A stretch of 64,000 nucleotides of DNA from Lucinisca nassula (lineage: Eukaryota; Mollusca; Bivalvia; Lucinida; Lucinidae). The position numbers were made by a program, and so were the translations under genes. The notes beneath the pieces were generated by a model. That model saw nothing but the letters and a program-made list of their open reading frames with translations, did no database searches and had not been told where the DNA came from. This document shows positions 53,725 to 63,430 of this stretch, in pieces (within the stretch, counting starts at the first letter, position 1; the number at the start of each line of letters is the position of its first letter). The stretch spans positions 205,423,644-205,487,643 of the forward strand of contig OY757011.1 in the NCBI GenBank assembly GCA_963580285.1, read 5' to 3'.

Positions 53725-54405
53725 TTCACACAAAACTGAAAGTCTACAGAGCTGTAGTGCTACCAACACTATTGTATGCATGTGAAACATGGACAGTTTA
53801 CCAAAGGCACACCAAAAGACTGAATCACTTCCATACTAGCTGTCTACGAAAACTCTTAAAGATTTTAAAAGTGGCAAGACAGGATTCCAGACACGGAATT
53901 TCTGAACAGGGCAGGGATGCAAAGTGTACATACTCTTCTGAAATTAGCACAGTTAAGATGGACAGGCCATGTTACCAAAATCATTGAGGAACGTTTGCCA
54001 AAGAAAATTCTCTATGGAGAACTAGAAATGGAAAAACGCTCTCAAGTCAGTCAGAAGAAGCGCTACAAGGACACCCACAAAGCCCCACTTAGGGACTGCA
54101 ACATTCCAACAGAGTTGTGGGAACAAATTCCACAGGACAGAGGTCTAATAAAAAGAGGTGCCAACGAATATTAGGCACAAAGAATTAGTGGAGCTGAGCA
54201 GAAACGCGCACAGCGCATAGTCAGAGCGAAGACATCACCAACAGAGCTGTCTTCCTCTAGCCTCTGTTGCTCTATTTGCAACAGACAGTAGAGAGCTTGA
54301 ATCGGTCTCATCAGCCATCTTAGAACACAAAAATAGTAACATTTCTCCAATATTATTAATATTGGTCATTGTCAGTAATAGCAGACGAACTATTACTATT
54401 CGGCA
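53725..54405 (+). pseudogene. LINE reverse transcriptase, C-terminal part
   Basis: Reads [40 protein letters not shown] and KLLKILK, then [66 protein letters not shown] and KRGANEY. A worn C2H2-like end follows (CSICNRQ...IGLISHLRT with stops). It ends in 'attattaatattgg' and 'gaactattactatt', the same tail as 37,560-37,590, which marks the LINE 3' end. It is the continuation of 52,544-53,222. Confidence 0.85.
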
Positions 54406-54411
54406 TACTGC

Positions 54412-54510
54412 ATACACGGTAGTTAACCCAATCACGGTTGACAACTTTGCTTCCCTCTTTAATTGCACGCCGGTGGGTCAGGCCTCAGATTCTATGACAG
54501 TTCCAGCGTA
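54412..54510 (+). pseudogene. PLE C-terminal coding scrap
   Basis: Frame VVNPITVDNFASLFNCTPVG followed by QASDSMTVPA. The stop codon has mutated (GCG TAT in place of GCG TAA). Joined directly to the LINE 3' end. Confidence 0.75.
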
Positions 54511-55312
54511 TAACCATTTCTAGAACATATTACTGGGGTTAAAGAGAATTTAATTTTATGTAATGTTGGTTGGTGTCAGATGCTCTATCTCTGGTTGGGC
54601 ACATCCGCGTCTAACTGTTGGTTTTCTAATTTTCCAGCATGTCAGTGTTTTTTCTTGCTGTCGAAACCTTACCGCTGTTTCATCTCTGTGGCTGTTTGAT
54701 TTTTTGTGTTCTCGGAGATGTTGCACTGGTGGGTTAGGAGGCCTTCATGCGGACTGAACAAATTGTTTGTCTAAATCGCGACGCTAGTAAGGGCGAGGAG
54801 TGGAGCTGCATAAAATCGATTTAAGCTACCCCCAGTCGAATTCGTTTCACAGACTGTTCCAAGGCGGTTCTTCTGTCGCGGTTTAATTTTGTTTGGTTTG
54901 TCTTTTAGTGTGTATATCGCTTATATTATTTTGTTTGTGATAGTTTTGTTTGTTTAATTTGAGGTTTAACGTCCCCGGCAACACTGTAAAGGTCAGTTTG
55001 GAGACGTTGCTTCCAATTTTGTGGGACTTTTACCCGACATTGAGATGAACTGAAATGTCAAGCCCTGTCGCAAATAAAACCAATTTGGGTTTATTAGCAT
55101 GGACGGTCCGCCTCGCACCGCGATTCCTGGACAGGCTTAGATCCTCTAAGCGGTTTACCAGTACTTTGTTTTGATAGTCAATTGGCCATTTTGTCGGAAA
55201 GTATCCGTCCTTTTCGCTTTCCGCTATTGATGTTTCAGTTAGGGTCTAGTTTTTCCATATGTGTGCTTCTTTGGTGTCATTGATGGGAGCTGTAGGTAAA
55301 TTGTTTAGGAGG
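54511..55312 (+). repeat. PLE 3' UTR interrupted by SINE H
   Basis: A tail from 'aaccatttctagaacatatt' to 'gggagctgtaggtaaattg'. It lacks the last 40 bp or so and is split at 54,951-55,166. Confidence 0.8.
54951..55166 (-). mobile_element. SINE H, full-length-looking copy with target duplication
   Basis: On the minus strand the copy starts 'gtactggtaaaccgcttaga', has a body with 'cccacaaaattggaagcaac', and ends with the A-rich inverse of 'ttgtttgtttaatttgaggt'. It sits inside the PLE UTR between 'tttgtttgtgatag' and 'tttgttttgatag', a 12-13-bp near-identical target duplication. Confidence 0.85.
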
Positions 55313-56025
55313 ATTAATGCTTTGAAGCAATTTTTGATGCCGCTCAGCGCACGACGGACGACGTACGACGACATTATGCCATGTGCTTTTTTTTAGAAAA
55401 TTGCCCCACCTTCCCGACTAATACTTTATAAATGTCTGCAAGTGGGATATCTAATTTCCACATGTTTCTTATGATTGTGACTATAAAATGCCGCGGAGAA
55501 ACCGATAATATGATGCTACGTTACGCAATCGCTAGGCAGTTAATAAGAGGCAATTAATTAGAAGCCTATTCTAAAATTTCTCAATTTAAAAAGGCAATTA
55601 GTGAAACATCGAGGTGAAAATAAAAATCTGCATCGAATTTTAATCAAATTTAAGTTTCAAACGTTTTTCTAGCTGTAAAAATAAGTATTTTAAGATCAAT
55701 CATTTCAAACGGAACTGCACATATATTGAATTAAAGTCGCCCCTCAGGTAAAGCTAGTTATACCACTTGTTGTGAGCAGAGTCATTTGTTGAGATACATG
55801 ATGCCAGAAGGTAGCCAAAAATATCGGGCTTAATTATCAGTTGAACATAAAGTTTTGGTGTTTTCTCTAAGAAAAAAAACACGTCAAGTTAAATACATGT
55901 AATTACAATATCTCACTAATTCATGCACAGCTGAACAAAAAAGTAGAACAAGGGGTCATAAATCACGTAATCCGCCTGCTTATGTCATTGGGATGATAAC
56001 CCAAGGGAGACAATTTGTGATATTA
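55313..56025. other. Unassigned stretch
   Basis: A 'gacggacgacgtacgacgac' run at 55,358-55,372. Otherwise nothing was recognised. Confidence 0.35.
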
Positions 56026-56210
56026 TTTTATATTTCTGCTACAAACATAGATTTTGGTAGTTATTTAGAATTGATTCCTTTTCGGCGGATCTGACGAATA
56101 CCCAAGCAATGATGTATGTTCTGAGGTGTAATAATTAAAGTAGTGAATACCATATGGTAAACCCAAGATTTCGCTTTATAAAAAGTGGGTTTAGCAAAAT
56201 ATATCTTTTA
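56026..56210. repeat. Worn fold-back element
   Basis: 'tttctgctacaaacatagat', 'ttagaattgattccttttcg' and 'cgctttataaaaagtgggtt' keep the order of type B/C arms. Confidence 0.45.
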
Positions 56211-56387
56211 GATTAAAATGCAATATTTTACGATGCTTATCAGTGTTTCTGTTTCAGACTTCTAGAAGAAAGATTAAAGTATTCTTGTCATTGATATATT
56301 ACAATTTTGACACTTGATGTTTCAAACGTGAAACAAAATGTAAACAATATGTAAACAAGTTGTGAACCTCTGCTTTTATGAGTAGTT

Positions 56388-56848
56388 TAGGTCGTAGTAC
56401 CAAAGCGTTAATCCTTAATCATTAATCCATAGACAAATGGCAAATATCAATGTTCAGATCAACAGACATGGACTCCAGAAGAGTGTAATCAGGCGTCCGC
56501 GGATAGTAAGCATTACATGATAAGCAAGCTTCGCCCACCATGCCTATCGACCTGAACGAAGAAAAAGAGTAAATGCAGAGAAGGGTATGTCCGAGATTTT
56601 GGAAGTCTTCCTATGGCTTTCCATTTGCAAACACATCAGAAATAATTCTGGAAATGGCCACATTGTACGCATCAACAAGATCATGGTGCCTCCCATAGAA
56701 CTTCTTTAGTGTTGATACCAGTTTGGTATTTTGATACCCCTGGCATAACAACCTGGTACTGAGCACCTTCCCACCTTCCATAAAGTCCTAATACTTAGAA
56801 CAGGCTCTAGCATAACGGATTAACTGTGAAACGTAAACTCCATAAACT
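56388..56848 (-). pseudogene. Penelope-like element, second lineage, shorter copy
   Basis: Nearly the same sequence as 21,440-21,905: 'ccaaagcgttaatcc', 'gacatggactccagaagagt', 'gggtatgtccgagattttgg', 'gtttggtattttgatacccc' and 'ttaactgtgaaacgtaaact'. On the minus strand it codes the region after YGVYVSQLIRYARAC, already frame-broken. It stops at 'actccata', 20 codons short of the RT boxes of the other copy. Confidence 0.75.
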
Positions 56849-57269
56849 ATTTAGATTATTGAGATTGCGAATTTGTGTGTGGCGTAAATAAGTCTCCAGA
56901 ATTGTGACACATCAAACACTCAGTCCAGCCTTTCCATCTTTAATTTGTGTCATATGGCTTTTATAATTGAGAAAATGTTATAATTCCTATAAGACGTGTG
57001 TCCTTGCATCGTTTCTGGATACAAGGATCAGTCAACAATAACATTATTGTTGCCTCAATACGTTTTTACGACAAACGTTTTCAGTACTCGATATGAGTCT
57101 TGAAGAATATCTCATGCATAGTTTGTGCATGGCAGAAAAAAAGTGTCACACGATGTCACTTACATTCGACGTCATTTTCCATGATGTAATGGACGTGAGT
57201 TCACGCTGACGCACGACGAACAAATATATTAACTATTCAGTACCAGAAACCCCTAAAGGGGTACCTTGG
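56849..57269. other. Unassigned stretch
   Basis: Nothing recognised. Confidence 0.3.
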
Positions 57270-57340
57270 CAAACAGTTCAGGTCCAGATCAGACGCCACA
57301 GAACGTGGCGTCTGATCAGGGCCTACACTGTTTGCAAAAA
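57270..57340. mobile_element. Palindromic element ('gcgtctgatcagggcctaca' type)
   Basis: 'aggtccagatcagacgccac' pairs with 'gtggcgtctgatcagggcct', flanked by 'aaacagtt' and 'cactgtttgca'. Confidence 0.8.
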
Positions 57341-57949
57341 GTTAAGCCATTTCCCAAATACATTTTGAAGAAAACACAACCTGACACCCCTAAATTTTGG
57401 AATGTACTACTGCTATATATAAGGAGGAAGATTCCATATGGTACAAAAAGGGTTAAGTTTGAAGCAAGAAACAGTGCAAGCGCAATAAGAATTCAGTAAA
57501 CGCTTGTTGAAGTTGGTTCAAGAGCTCTGCTTGCATTTTATCAGATGATGTATACAAGAATTCAATTGTGGACGAACAATCGTTAGCAACAAACACCTGT
57601 GCGGAGGCCTTTGTGACGAATGATGAAAGGTGGATGTGTAGAAGGTATATATAACCTATGGAATGAAACTGCGCTTGAGCTGAACATAGGTCATAGGTCA
57701 GTCCATTGTATTGCTGCGGAACGCATGCAGTACGAATAAAAAAATCATGAGGCAGAAAATGACCCTTGACAAGTTGTAAATATGAAATTTAAATGGTTAC
57801 AGGAAAGTTTTTCCAACTTTCTATCATTGGAGTGTTATACACCATACACTGTGATTCCGCATCTTCATGCACAGAATTTCGAATGAAAATATACGATCTA
57901 AAATGTTGTACTCCCTACAACTCCCACTCAAACAGGGCAAAAGCTACAT
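57341..57949. other. Unassigned stretch
   Basis: Nothing recognised. A 77-codon frame begins in the palindrome and has no domain. Confidence 0.3.
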
Positions 57950-58119
57950 CAACCTTATTTGCATTACCTGCTGGTTCCTAGTCTGAAGGTTATAAGTGTT
58001 GGAAAAACAGGTGATCAGACCCCCCTGACCTTAATTGGTCAGGGGGGCCTGGTTACCTGTTTTTCCAATATTAACAATGTGCAAGCTGGGAGCCAGCAAA
58101 TAATGCAAATATGGTGAAT
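57950..58119. mobile_element. MITE family G, copy 1
   Basis: About 170 bp with outer arms 'accttatttgcattacctgc' and 'agcaaataatgcaaatatgg'. The inner hairpin is 'ttggaaaaacaggtgatcag' / 'cctggttacctgtttttcca' around 'acccccctgaccttaattgg'. Opposite orientation to the copy at 59,854. Confidence 0.85.
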
Positions 58120-58326
58120 ACAAGTGTAAATGTTATGTTTCTGCTATAAAGACAAGACTAATGGTTTACGTATAACAACGCTTGTCTGAGTAGGGATTGA
58201 TGTAAATGACAACAACATTGACCAATCTATGATTAATGTGGTTGTTCATAGCACTAACATAATAAACTCGACCGGCTTCATCTATATGTCGAGGATATAA
58301 AACATGAAAAAAATACGCTATGAAAA
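58120..58326. other. Unassigned stretch
   Basis: Nothing recognised. Confidence 0.3.
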
Positions 58327-58492
58327 TTAGAGTGAGTGAGTGTTTCAGTTTTACGTACCACCAACAGCTAAGGTCATACGGAGACGTGACCTCGGTTTAA
58401 AGACTCATCCGAAAGTCGTGAGAAGCCCAGGATCGAACCTGCGACCCCTGGTTTACAAGGCGAGTAGCGTAACCACTCGACCACGGAGGCTA
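58327..58492 (-). mobile_element. tRNA-headed SINE (family 2), longer copy
   Basis: On the minus strand: 'gcctccgtggtcgagtggtt' (acceptor and A box), 'cttgtaaaccaggggtcg' (resembling tRNA-Thr(UGU) anticodon arm), B box 'caggttcgatcctgg', then body and a 'cactcactcact' tail (inverse at 58,328-58,342). Confidence 0.85.
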
Positions 58493-58494
58493 AA

Positions 58495-58842
58495 TTATTT
58501 GTCTAAATCGCGACGGAAGTAAGGGCGAGGATTGTGGCCACGTAAAATCGATTTAAGCCCCCCAGTGGAAATCTTCCACTGACCGTTCCAAGGCGGCTCT
58601 TCTGTGGCGATTTATTTATGTTGTTGTTTGTTACTTACTGTGTGTATCACTTGTGTCTTGTGGTTTTGGATGGCCATATGACCATTTTGTGGGAAAGTAA
58701 CTGTCCTTATGGCCTTCCTTTGTTTAGGTTTCCATTATGGTCTGGTCGCTTAATGTTTGTATTTCTTTCCCTTTGGTGTCTTTTATGGGTGGAGTAAGTT
58801 AATTGTATCAATTCCTGATCTTTGTTTTACTTCTACTTTCTA
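58495..58842 (+). repeat. PLE 3' UTR, subfamily 2, truncated
   Basis: Starts 'attatttgtctaaatcgcga' and ends 'ctttgttttacttctacttt'. It begins immediately next to the SINE head. Confidence 0.8.
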
Positions 58843-58883
58843 TATGAAACTTGGAATGTATCCATTAGCTTTGAGAAATTTAT

Positions 58884-59134
58884 CATCACGAACCCCATGT
58901 AGTAAAACTAGTGTTTACAGTCACTGTGGTAAACCTTATTATTCTTATTTCTGCTCTTAAATATAGGTCGTGGATACTCGTTAGAACAGCCTCATCGAGG
59001 CGGTTCTAATGAGTACCCACAATCTATATTTTGGAGCAGAAATAATATAGAATATCACAATTTTTCATCTCAAACTTTGCGATTTTTCGGCGGTAAAGTT
59101 TACCATGTATTTGTATAGGCGTGTTTTTGTATTG
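58884..59134. mobile_element. Fold-back element, type B, shortened left arm
   Basis: 'catcacgaaccccatgtagt' shows a deletion in the left arm. The core is 'ctcgttagaacagcctcatcgaggcggttctaatgag'. Right end 'tataggcgtgtttttgtattg'. Confidence 0.8.
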
Positions 59135-59252
59135 TATATTTTGAGATAAAATATGATAATTCTCTGGTCTCGGCCCCCGCTCATAGGGGCTTGAAGAAAT
59201 ATATGGGCTGCATGATGCTTCCACGCAGAGCTGAATCCGGCCCGCACACTAG

Positions 59253-59490
59253 TACTGGTAAACCGCTTAGAGGATCTAAGCCTGTCCAGGAACCGAGGTA
59301 CGAGGCGGACCGTCCATGCTAGTAAACCCTATTGGTTTCATTGGGCGACAGGGCTTGAGATGTCATTTCATCTCAGTGTCGGGTAAAAGTCCCACAAAAT
59401 TGGAAGCAACGTCTCCAAAATGACCTTTACAGTGTTGACGGGGACGTTAAACCTCAAATCAAACAAACAAATCAAACAAATACTCTGGTC
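59253..59490 (+). mobile_element. SINE H, long copy with head
   Basis: Head 'gtactggtaaaccgcttaga', 'cggaccgtccatgctagtaa', body 'cccacaaaattggaagcaac', and tail 'cctcaaatcaaacaaacaaatcaaacaaat'. Confidence 0.85.
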
Positions 59491-59853
59491 TATGTTCTTC
59501 TAATGGGCGTGCGCGTTCAATTTATAGTGCTTTTCTTGTATGAAGCTGACTCAGCGTTTTTTTCCTACATGTCTTGAAGCAACAAAGACTCTAACGAAAC
59601 TGTGGTTGTATCCTTGGCTGGTCGCATTTGTGGTAAGTGACCTTGACTGATGAGGTAAGTCATATATTTTGCCGAAGTGAATTACACGATTATTTGGTGA
59701 CGATAAAACTAATGTCAAAGCACATTTATCACTAGCTCCAAGCTGATGTTATGTGACTTTATCAGCGGGTAGAAAATAACACATTATTGGGGTTAAATTT
59801 TCATCCATGACAAGTGTTACGGTCCGCAATTCCTCCCATCAATTGTCTACCAT
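59491..59853. other. Unassigned stretch
   Basis: Nothing recognised. Confidence 0.3.
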
Positions 59854-60025
59854 ATTCACCATATTTGCATTATTTGCTGGCTCCCAGCTTGCACATTGTC
59901 AATATTGGAAAAACAGGTAACCAGACCCCCCTGACCTTTTAAGGTCAGGGGGGTCTGGTTACCTGTTTTTCCAACGCTGATAACCATCAGACTAGGAACC
60001 AGCAGATAATGCAAATAAGGTGAAT
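59854..60025. mobile_element. MITE family G, copy 2 (near-perfect inner hairpin)
   Basis: Outer arms 'attcaccatatttgcattat' and 'ataatgcaaataaggtgaat'. The inner stem is about 33 bp, 'ttggaaaaacaggtaaccag' continuing through 'acccccctgacctt', with a perfect inverse. In opposite orientation to copy 1. Confidence 0.9.
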
Positions 60026-60074
60026 AGTATACTCTGACAACTGCGTCAGGGAGTCGACTCCTTGGCTCAATTAT

Positions 60075-60175
60075 CAGAAATTTCCACCGGAGGCTGTATT
60101 TTTCCTCAGCTGCGCTTCTTTCATTTGTTAAGATCTTTTCATGTCGTAAGTGGGGGCTCGTGCGGGAGCGGAATA
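60075..60175 (+). repeat. SINE family 4 fragment
   Basis: 'ttccaccggaggctgta', 'tcagctgcgcttctttcatt' and 'tttcatgtcgtaagtgg' match 61,245-61,345. Confidence 0.6.
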
Positions 60176-60289
60176 TATTACGCCGAAAATACTTCGCGTC
60201 ATGATGACAAACGTTTTTTTACGGGCCGCAGTTTCTCCATTCAGTTATCTGCTTTGGGTAGATTATGCATAGCTAACAGGTTTATAACT

Positions 60290-60362
60290 ACATAAAAGTG
60301 ACGGCAATGACCAGTGAGCGATACAATTACCTCACACCTGCCATCAGAGACACCGAACAAGT
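60290..60362 (-). repeat. PLE 3' terminus
   Basis: 'taaaagtgacggcaatgacc' to 'gccatcagagacaccg', 73 bp. Confidence 0.75.
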
Positions 60363-60422
60363 GGTAATCGGCGCACTGAGAGAACTGCAGAACTGATTAT
60401 CTCCGAATATAGACTGGGACAA

Positions 60423-60793
60423 CATCACGAAAACATGCCTATATAATTTTGAACCCCTTGAACCCCACTTTTGTACAGTAAAACTGGGGTTTACAGGGGT
60501 AAACCTTATTTTTCTTATTTCTGCTCTAAAATACAAATTGTGAGCACTCGTTAGAACCGCCTCATCGAGGCGGTTCTAACGAGTACCCACAATCCATATT
60601 TTAGAGCATTTTCTTATTTCTGCTCTAAAATATAGATTGTGGGTACTCGTTAGAACCGCCTCGATTTCTAACCAGTACCCACAATCTATATTTTAGAGCA
60701 GAAATAAGAAAATATCATAATTTTTCATCTTAAAACTTTCATTTTTTCGGCGATAAAGGTGGCAATGTATTTGTATGGGCGTGTTTGCGTAAT
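60423..60793. mobile_element. Fold-back element, type B, double core
   Basis: Ends 'catcacgaaaacatgcctat' and 'tatgggcgtgtttgcgtaata'. First core 'ctcgttagaaccgcctcatcgaggcggttctaacgag' is perfect; the second (60,640-60,680) has lost most of its right arm. Confidence 0.85.
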
Positions 60794-60844
60794 AAATAGG
60801 CCTGAACGGATCTTAGACTGATTCGTTTAACCCTTGAATTCCTG

Positions 60845-60985
60845 TACTGTGAGCAACCCATGTAGACCCTGACCAGACGCTGCGTATTTCGGCGTCTGAC
60901 CCTTTCTGTAAGCAAACAGTGTAGAACCTGATCGGAGGCCGCGTTCTGTGGCGTCTGACCTGGGTCTACACTGTTTTCCAAGCCC
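60845..60985. mobile_element. Palindromic element, two palindromes
   Basis: 'catgtagaccctgaccagac', 'aaacagtgtagaacctgatc', 'tggcgtctgacctgggtcta' and 'cactgttttcc': two successive copies of the 'tagaccctgatcagacgcc' palindrome. Confidence 0.7.
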
Positions 60986-61139
60986 AACCCATGATTCCAG
61001 CCCTGATTCTACAGATAACCATTTTACGCAACACGCTGACCTCACTGCGATAAAATTCTATAACTAAGTCGCATGGATTTCTTACAAATCAACGATAGTC
61101 ACGTGGACTCCAGCACTAATAGAAGTTGTCTTTATAACT

Positions 61140-61186
61140 TTGGGTCGATTGATAAACAATCGATTGATAAACAATCGACCCAAAAA
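61140..61186. repeat. Hairpin with internal direct repeat
   Basis: 'tttgggtcgattg' and 'caatcgacccaaa' bracket two direct copies of 'cgattgataaacaat'. Confidence 0.85.
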
Positions 61187-61209
61187 CTCTTGTGTTAACA
61201 GCATCAGAG

Positions 61210-61400
61210 GGTATTCTGTGTGGCTCAGTAGGTAGGAGCATTGGACTTCCACCACAGCAGCCCCTGTTGATTCCTATTGGAGGCGTTCGCTTGTTTTCTC
61301 GGCTATGCTTCTTTTCTTTGTTACGACTTTCATGTCGTAAAACTGGTTGTTTTATTCATACCGGCACGGTTATATCAAGAGAAGACGGCGTTGTTGGCCA
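61210..61400 (+). mobile_element. tRNA-headed SINE (family 4)
   Basis: Head with A box 'tggctcagtagg' (about 61,219) and a worn B box 'gttgattccta'. Body 'ttttctcggctatgcttctt' and 'ttacgactttcatgtcgtaa'. The 3' limit is approximate. Confidence 0.65.
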
Positions 61401-61497
61401 TGTTTTTCGAGGTCATTTATGTCAGTGCCTTATCACGTTAACATGTCCGTATTATAAACAATCTTGTGAATCACTGCCTATTTATTTTACTACTAAA

Positions 61498-61728
61498 TGG
61501 GCCCCGTCAAGCGATTTTGGTACTTATCGCCTATGCGAGCAGCGAAGGTTCAGGCGAGCCTGCACATCCGCGCAGTCTCGCCAGAACCTTGGCTGCTCGC
61601 TCATACAAGCATTGAGGAATCTTCAGACAGAAAGCCATATCCCTGGCCCCTCTGAATGGCTGGGCATGCGCAGTTAAAACTTGTCATGACGGAATGCTCG
61701 AAGACACAAATTCGCTTGGCGGGGCTCA
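61498..61728. mobile_element. MITE family E, copy 2
   Basis: Same TIRs and internal hairpin as 8,237-8,474, with small deletions ('gcattgaggaatcttcagac'). Confidence 0.8.
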
Positions 61729-62104
61729 AATATAAAATATATTAGATCAAACTTATTAACCGAGAATCAAACATTAGTAGTATATTGCCTTTTTGTTTCC
61801 ATTTTAATCCACATAAGTATAAATAATTCGAAAATGTACATGCCACTTCCTCCATTTGATTAAAATTCTGATTGAATGGTAAAACAAATAACGACAGGAA
61901 ACTTATTATTGCTTTACTTCTGTAACCTGTTAAACAAGTTCAAACACGCTTCATGTTTGTGATACGTGTTGACGGGCTCTGCTTCCTTTATGAAATTACT
62001 TACAGAAGACGTCTGTCAAACTACATGCGCGTTTCTTATGCACAGTGTACACTGGTCAGTTTAGTTATGTCTACAAACATTTAAAGGGACGTTTATAGAC
62101 TGTT
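61729..62104. other. Unassigned stretch
   Basis: Nothing recognised. Confidence 0.3.
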
Positions 62105-63430
62105 ATATGAATATCTGAAAGATGAGATCATCCGCTAAGACAGAACACACTGTTATATGAAATATCTGAAAGACGAGAGTATCCGCTAAGACAGAACACA
62201 CTCTTCTATGAAATATTTGAAAGACGAGAGTAACTGTTAAGACAAAACACACTGTTATATGAAATATCTGAAAGACGAGAGTATCCGCTAAGACAGAGAA
62301 CGCTGTTATAGGAAATATCTGAAACACGAGAGCATTCACTAAGACAGAGAACACTGTTATAGGAAATATCTGAAAGACGAGAGTATTCGCTAAGACAGCG
62401 CAATCTAACGCTGTTATAGGAAATATCTGAAAGACGAGAGTATTCCTTAAGACAGAGAACACTGTTATAGGAAATATCTGAAAGACGATAGTAACCGCTA
62501 ATACAGAAAACACTAGAAATATCAGAAAGACGAGAGTATCCGTTAAGACAAAGCACACTGTTATAGGAAATATCTGAAAGGCGAGAGTATTCGCTAAGAC
62601 AGAGAACACTGTTATATGAAATATCTGAAACACGAGAGTATTCGCTAAGACAGAGAACGCTGTTATGGGAAATATTTGAAAAACGAGAGTATTCACTTAG
62701 ACAGAGAACACTGTTATTGGAAATATCTGAAAGATGAGAGTATCCATTCAGACAGAGAAGACTGTTTTAGGAAATATCTGAAAGACAAGAGTATCCGCTA
62801 AGACAGAAAACACTGTTATAGGAAATATCTGAAAGACGAGAGTATACGCTAGGACAGAGAACACTGTTATAGGAAATATCTGAAAGACGAGAGTATACGT
62901 TGAGACAGAGAACACTGTTAAATATCTGAAAGACGAGAGTAACCGTTAAGACAGAGAACACTGTTATAGGATATTTCTGAAAGATATGAGTATCCGCTAG
63001 GACAGAGAACACTGTTATTGGAAATATCTGAAAGACGTGGGTATCCGTTAAGACAGAAAACACTGTTATAGGAAATTTCTGAAAGATGAGAGTATCCGCT
63101 AAGACAGAGAACATTGTTATGGGAAATTTCTGAAAGATGAGAATATCCGCTAAGACAGAGAACACTGTTATAGGAAATATCTGAAAGATGTTATAGGAAA
63201 TATCTGAAAGACGAGAGTATCCGTTAAAACAGAGAACACTGTTGTAGGAAATTTATGAAAGACGAGAGTATCCGGTTAGACAGAGAACACCGTTATAAGA
63301 AATATTTGAAGGACGAGAGTATCCGTTAAGACAGAGAACACTGTTATAGGAAATATCTCATTAAGACAGAGAACACTGATATAGCAAATTTCTCAAAGAT
63401 GAGAGTATCCGCTAAGTCAGGGAACATCCA
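62105..63430. repeat. 51-bp satellite, about 26 units
   Basis: Unit: 'gaaatatctgaaagacgaga', 'gtatccgctaagacagagaa' and 'cactgttatag'. A 51-bp (17-codon) period leaves the minus strand open as (TLVFQIFPITVFSVLAN)-like repeats of 197 and 132 codons. These are repeat artefacts, hydrophobic only because the unit is AT-rich. Shortened units (62,515; 62,920; 63,175-63,190; 63,350) break the frames. Confidence 0.95.

Noticed and set aside
62103..63165. Possible multi-pass membrane protein on the minus strand
   Set aside because: The hydrophobic 17-residue period equals the 51-bp satellite unit; broken units end the frame.
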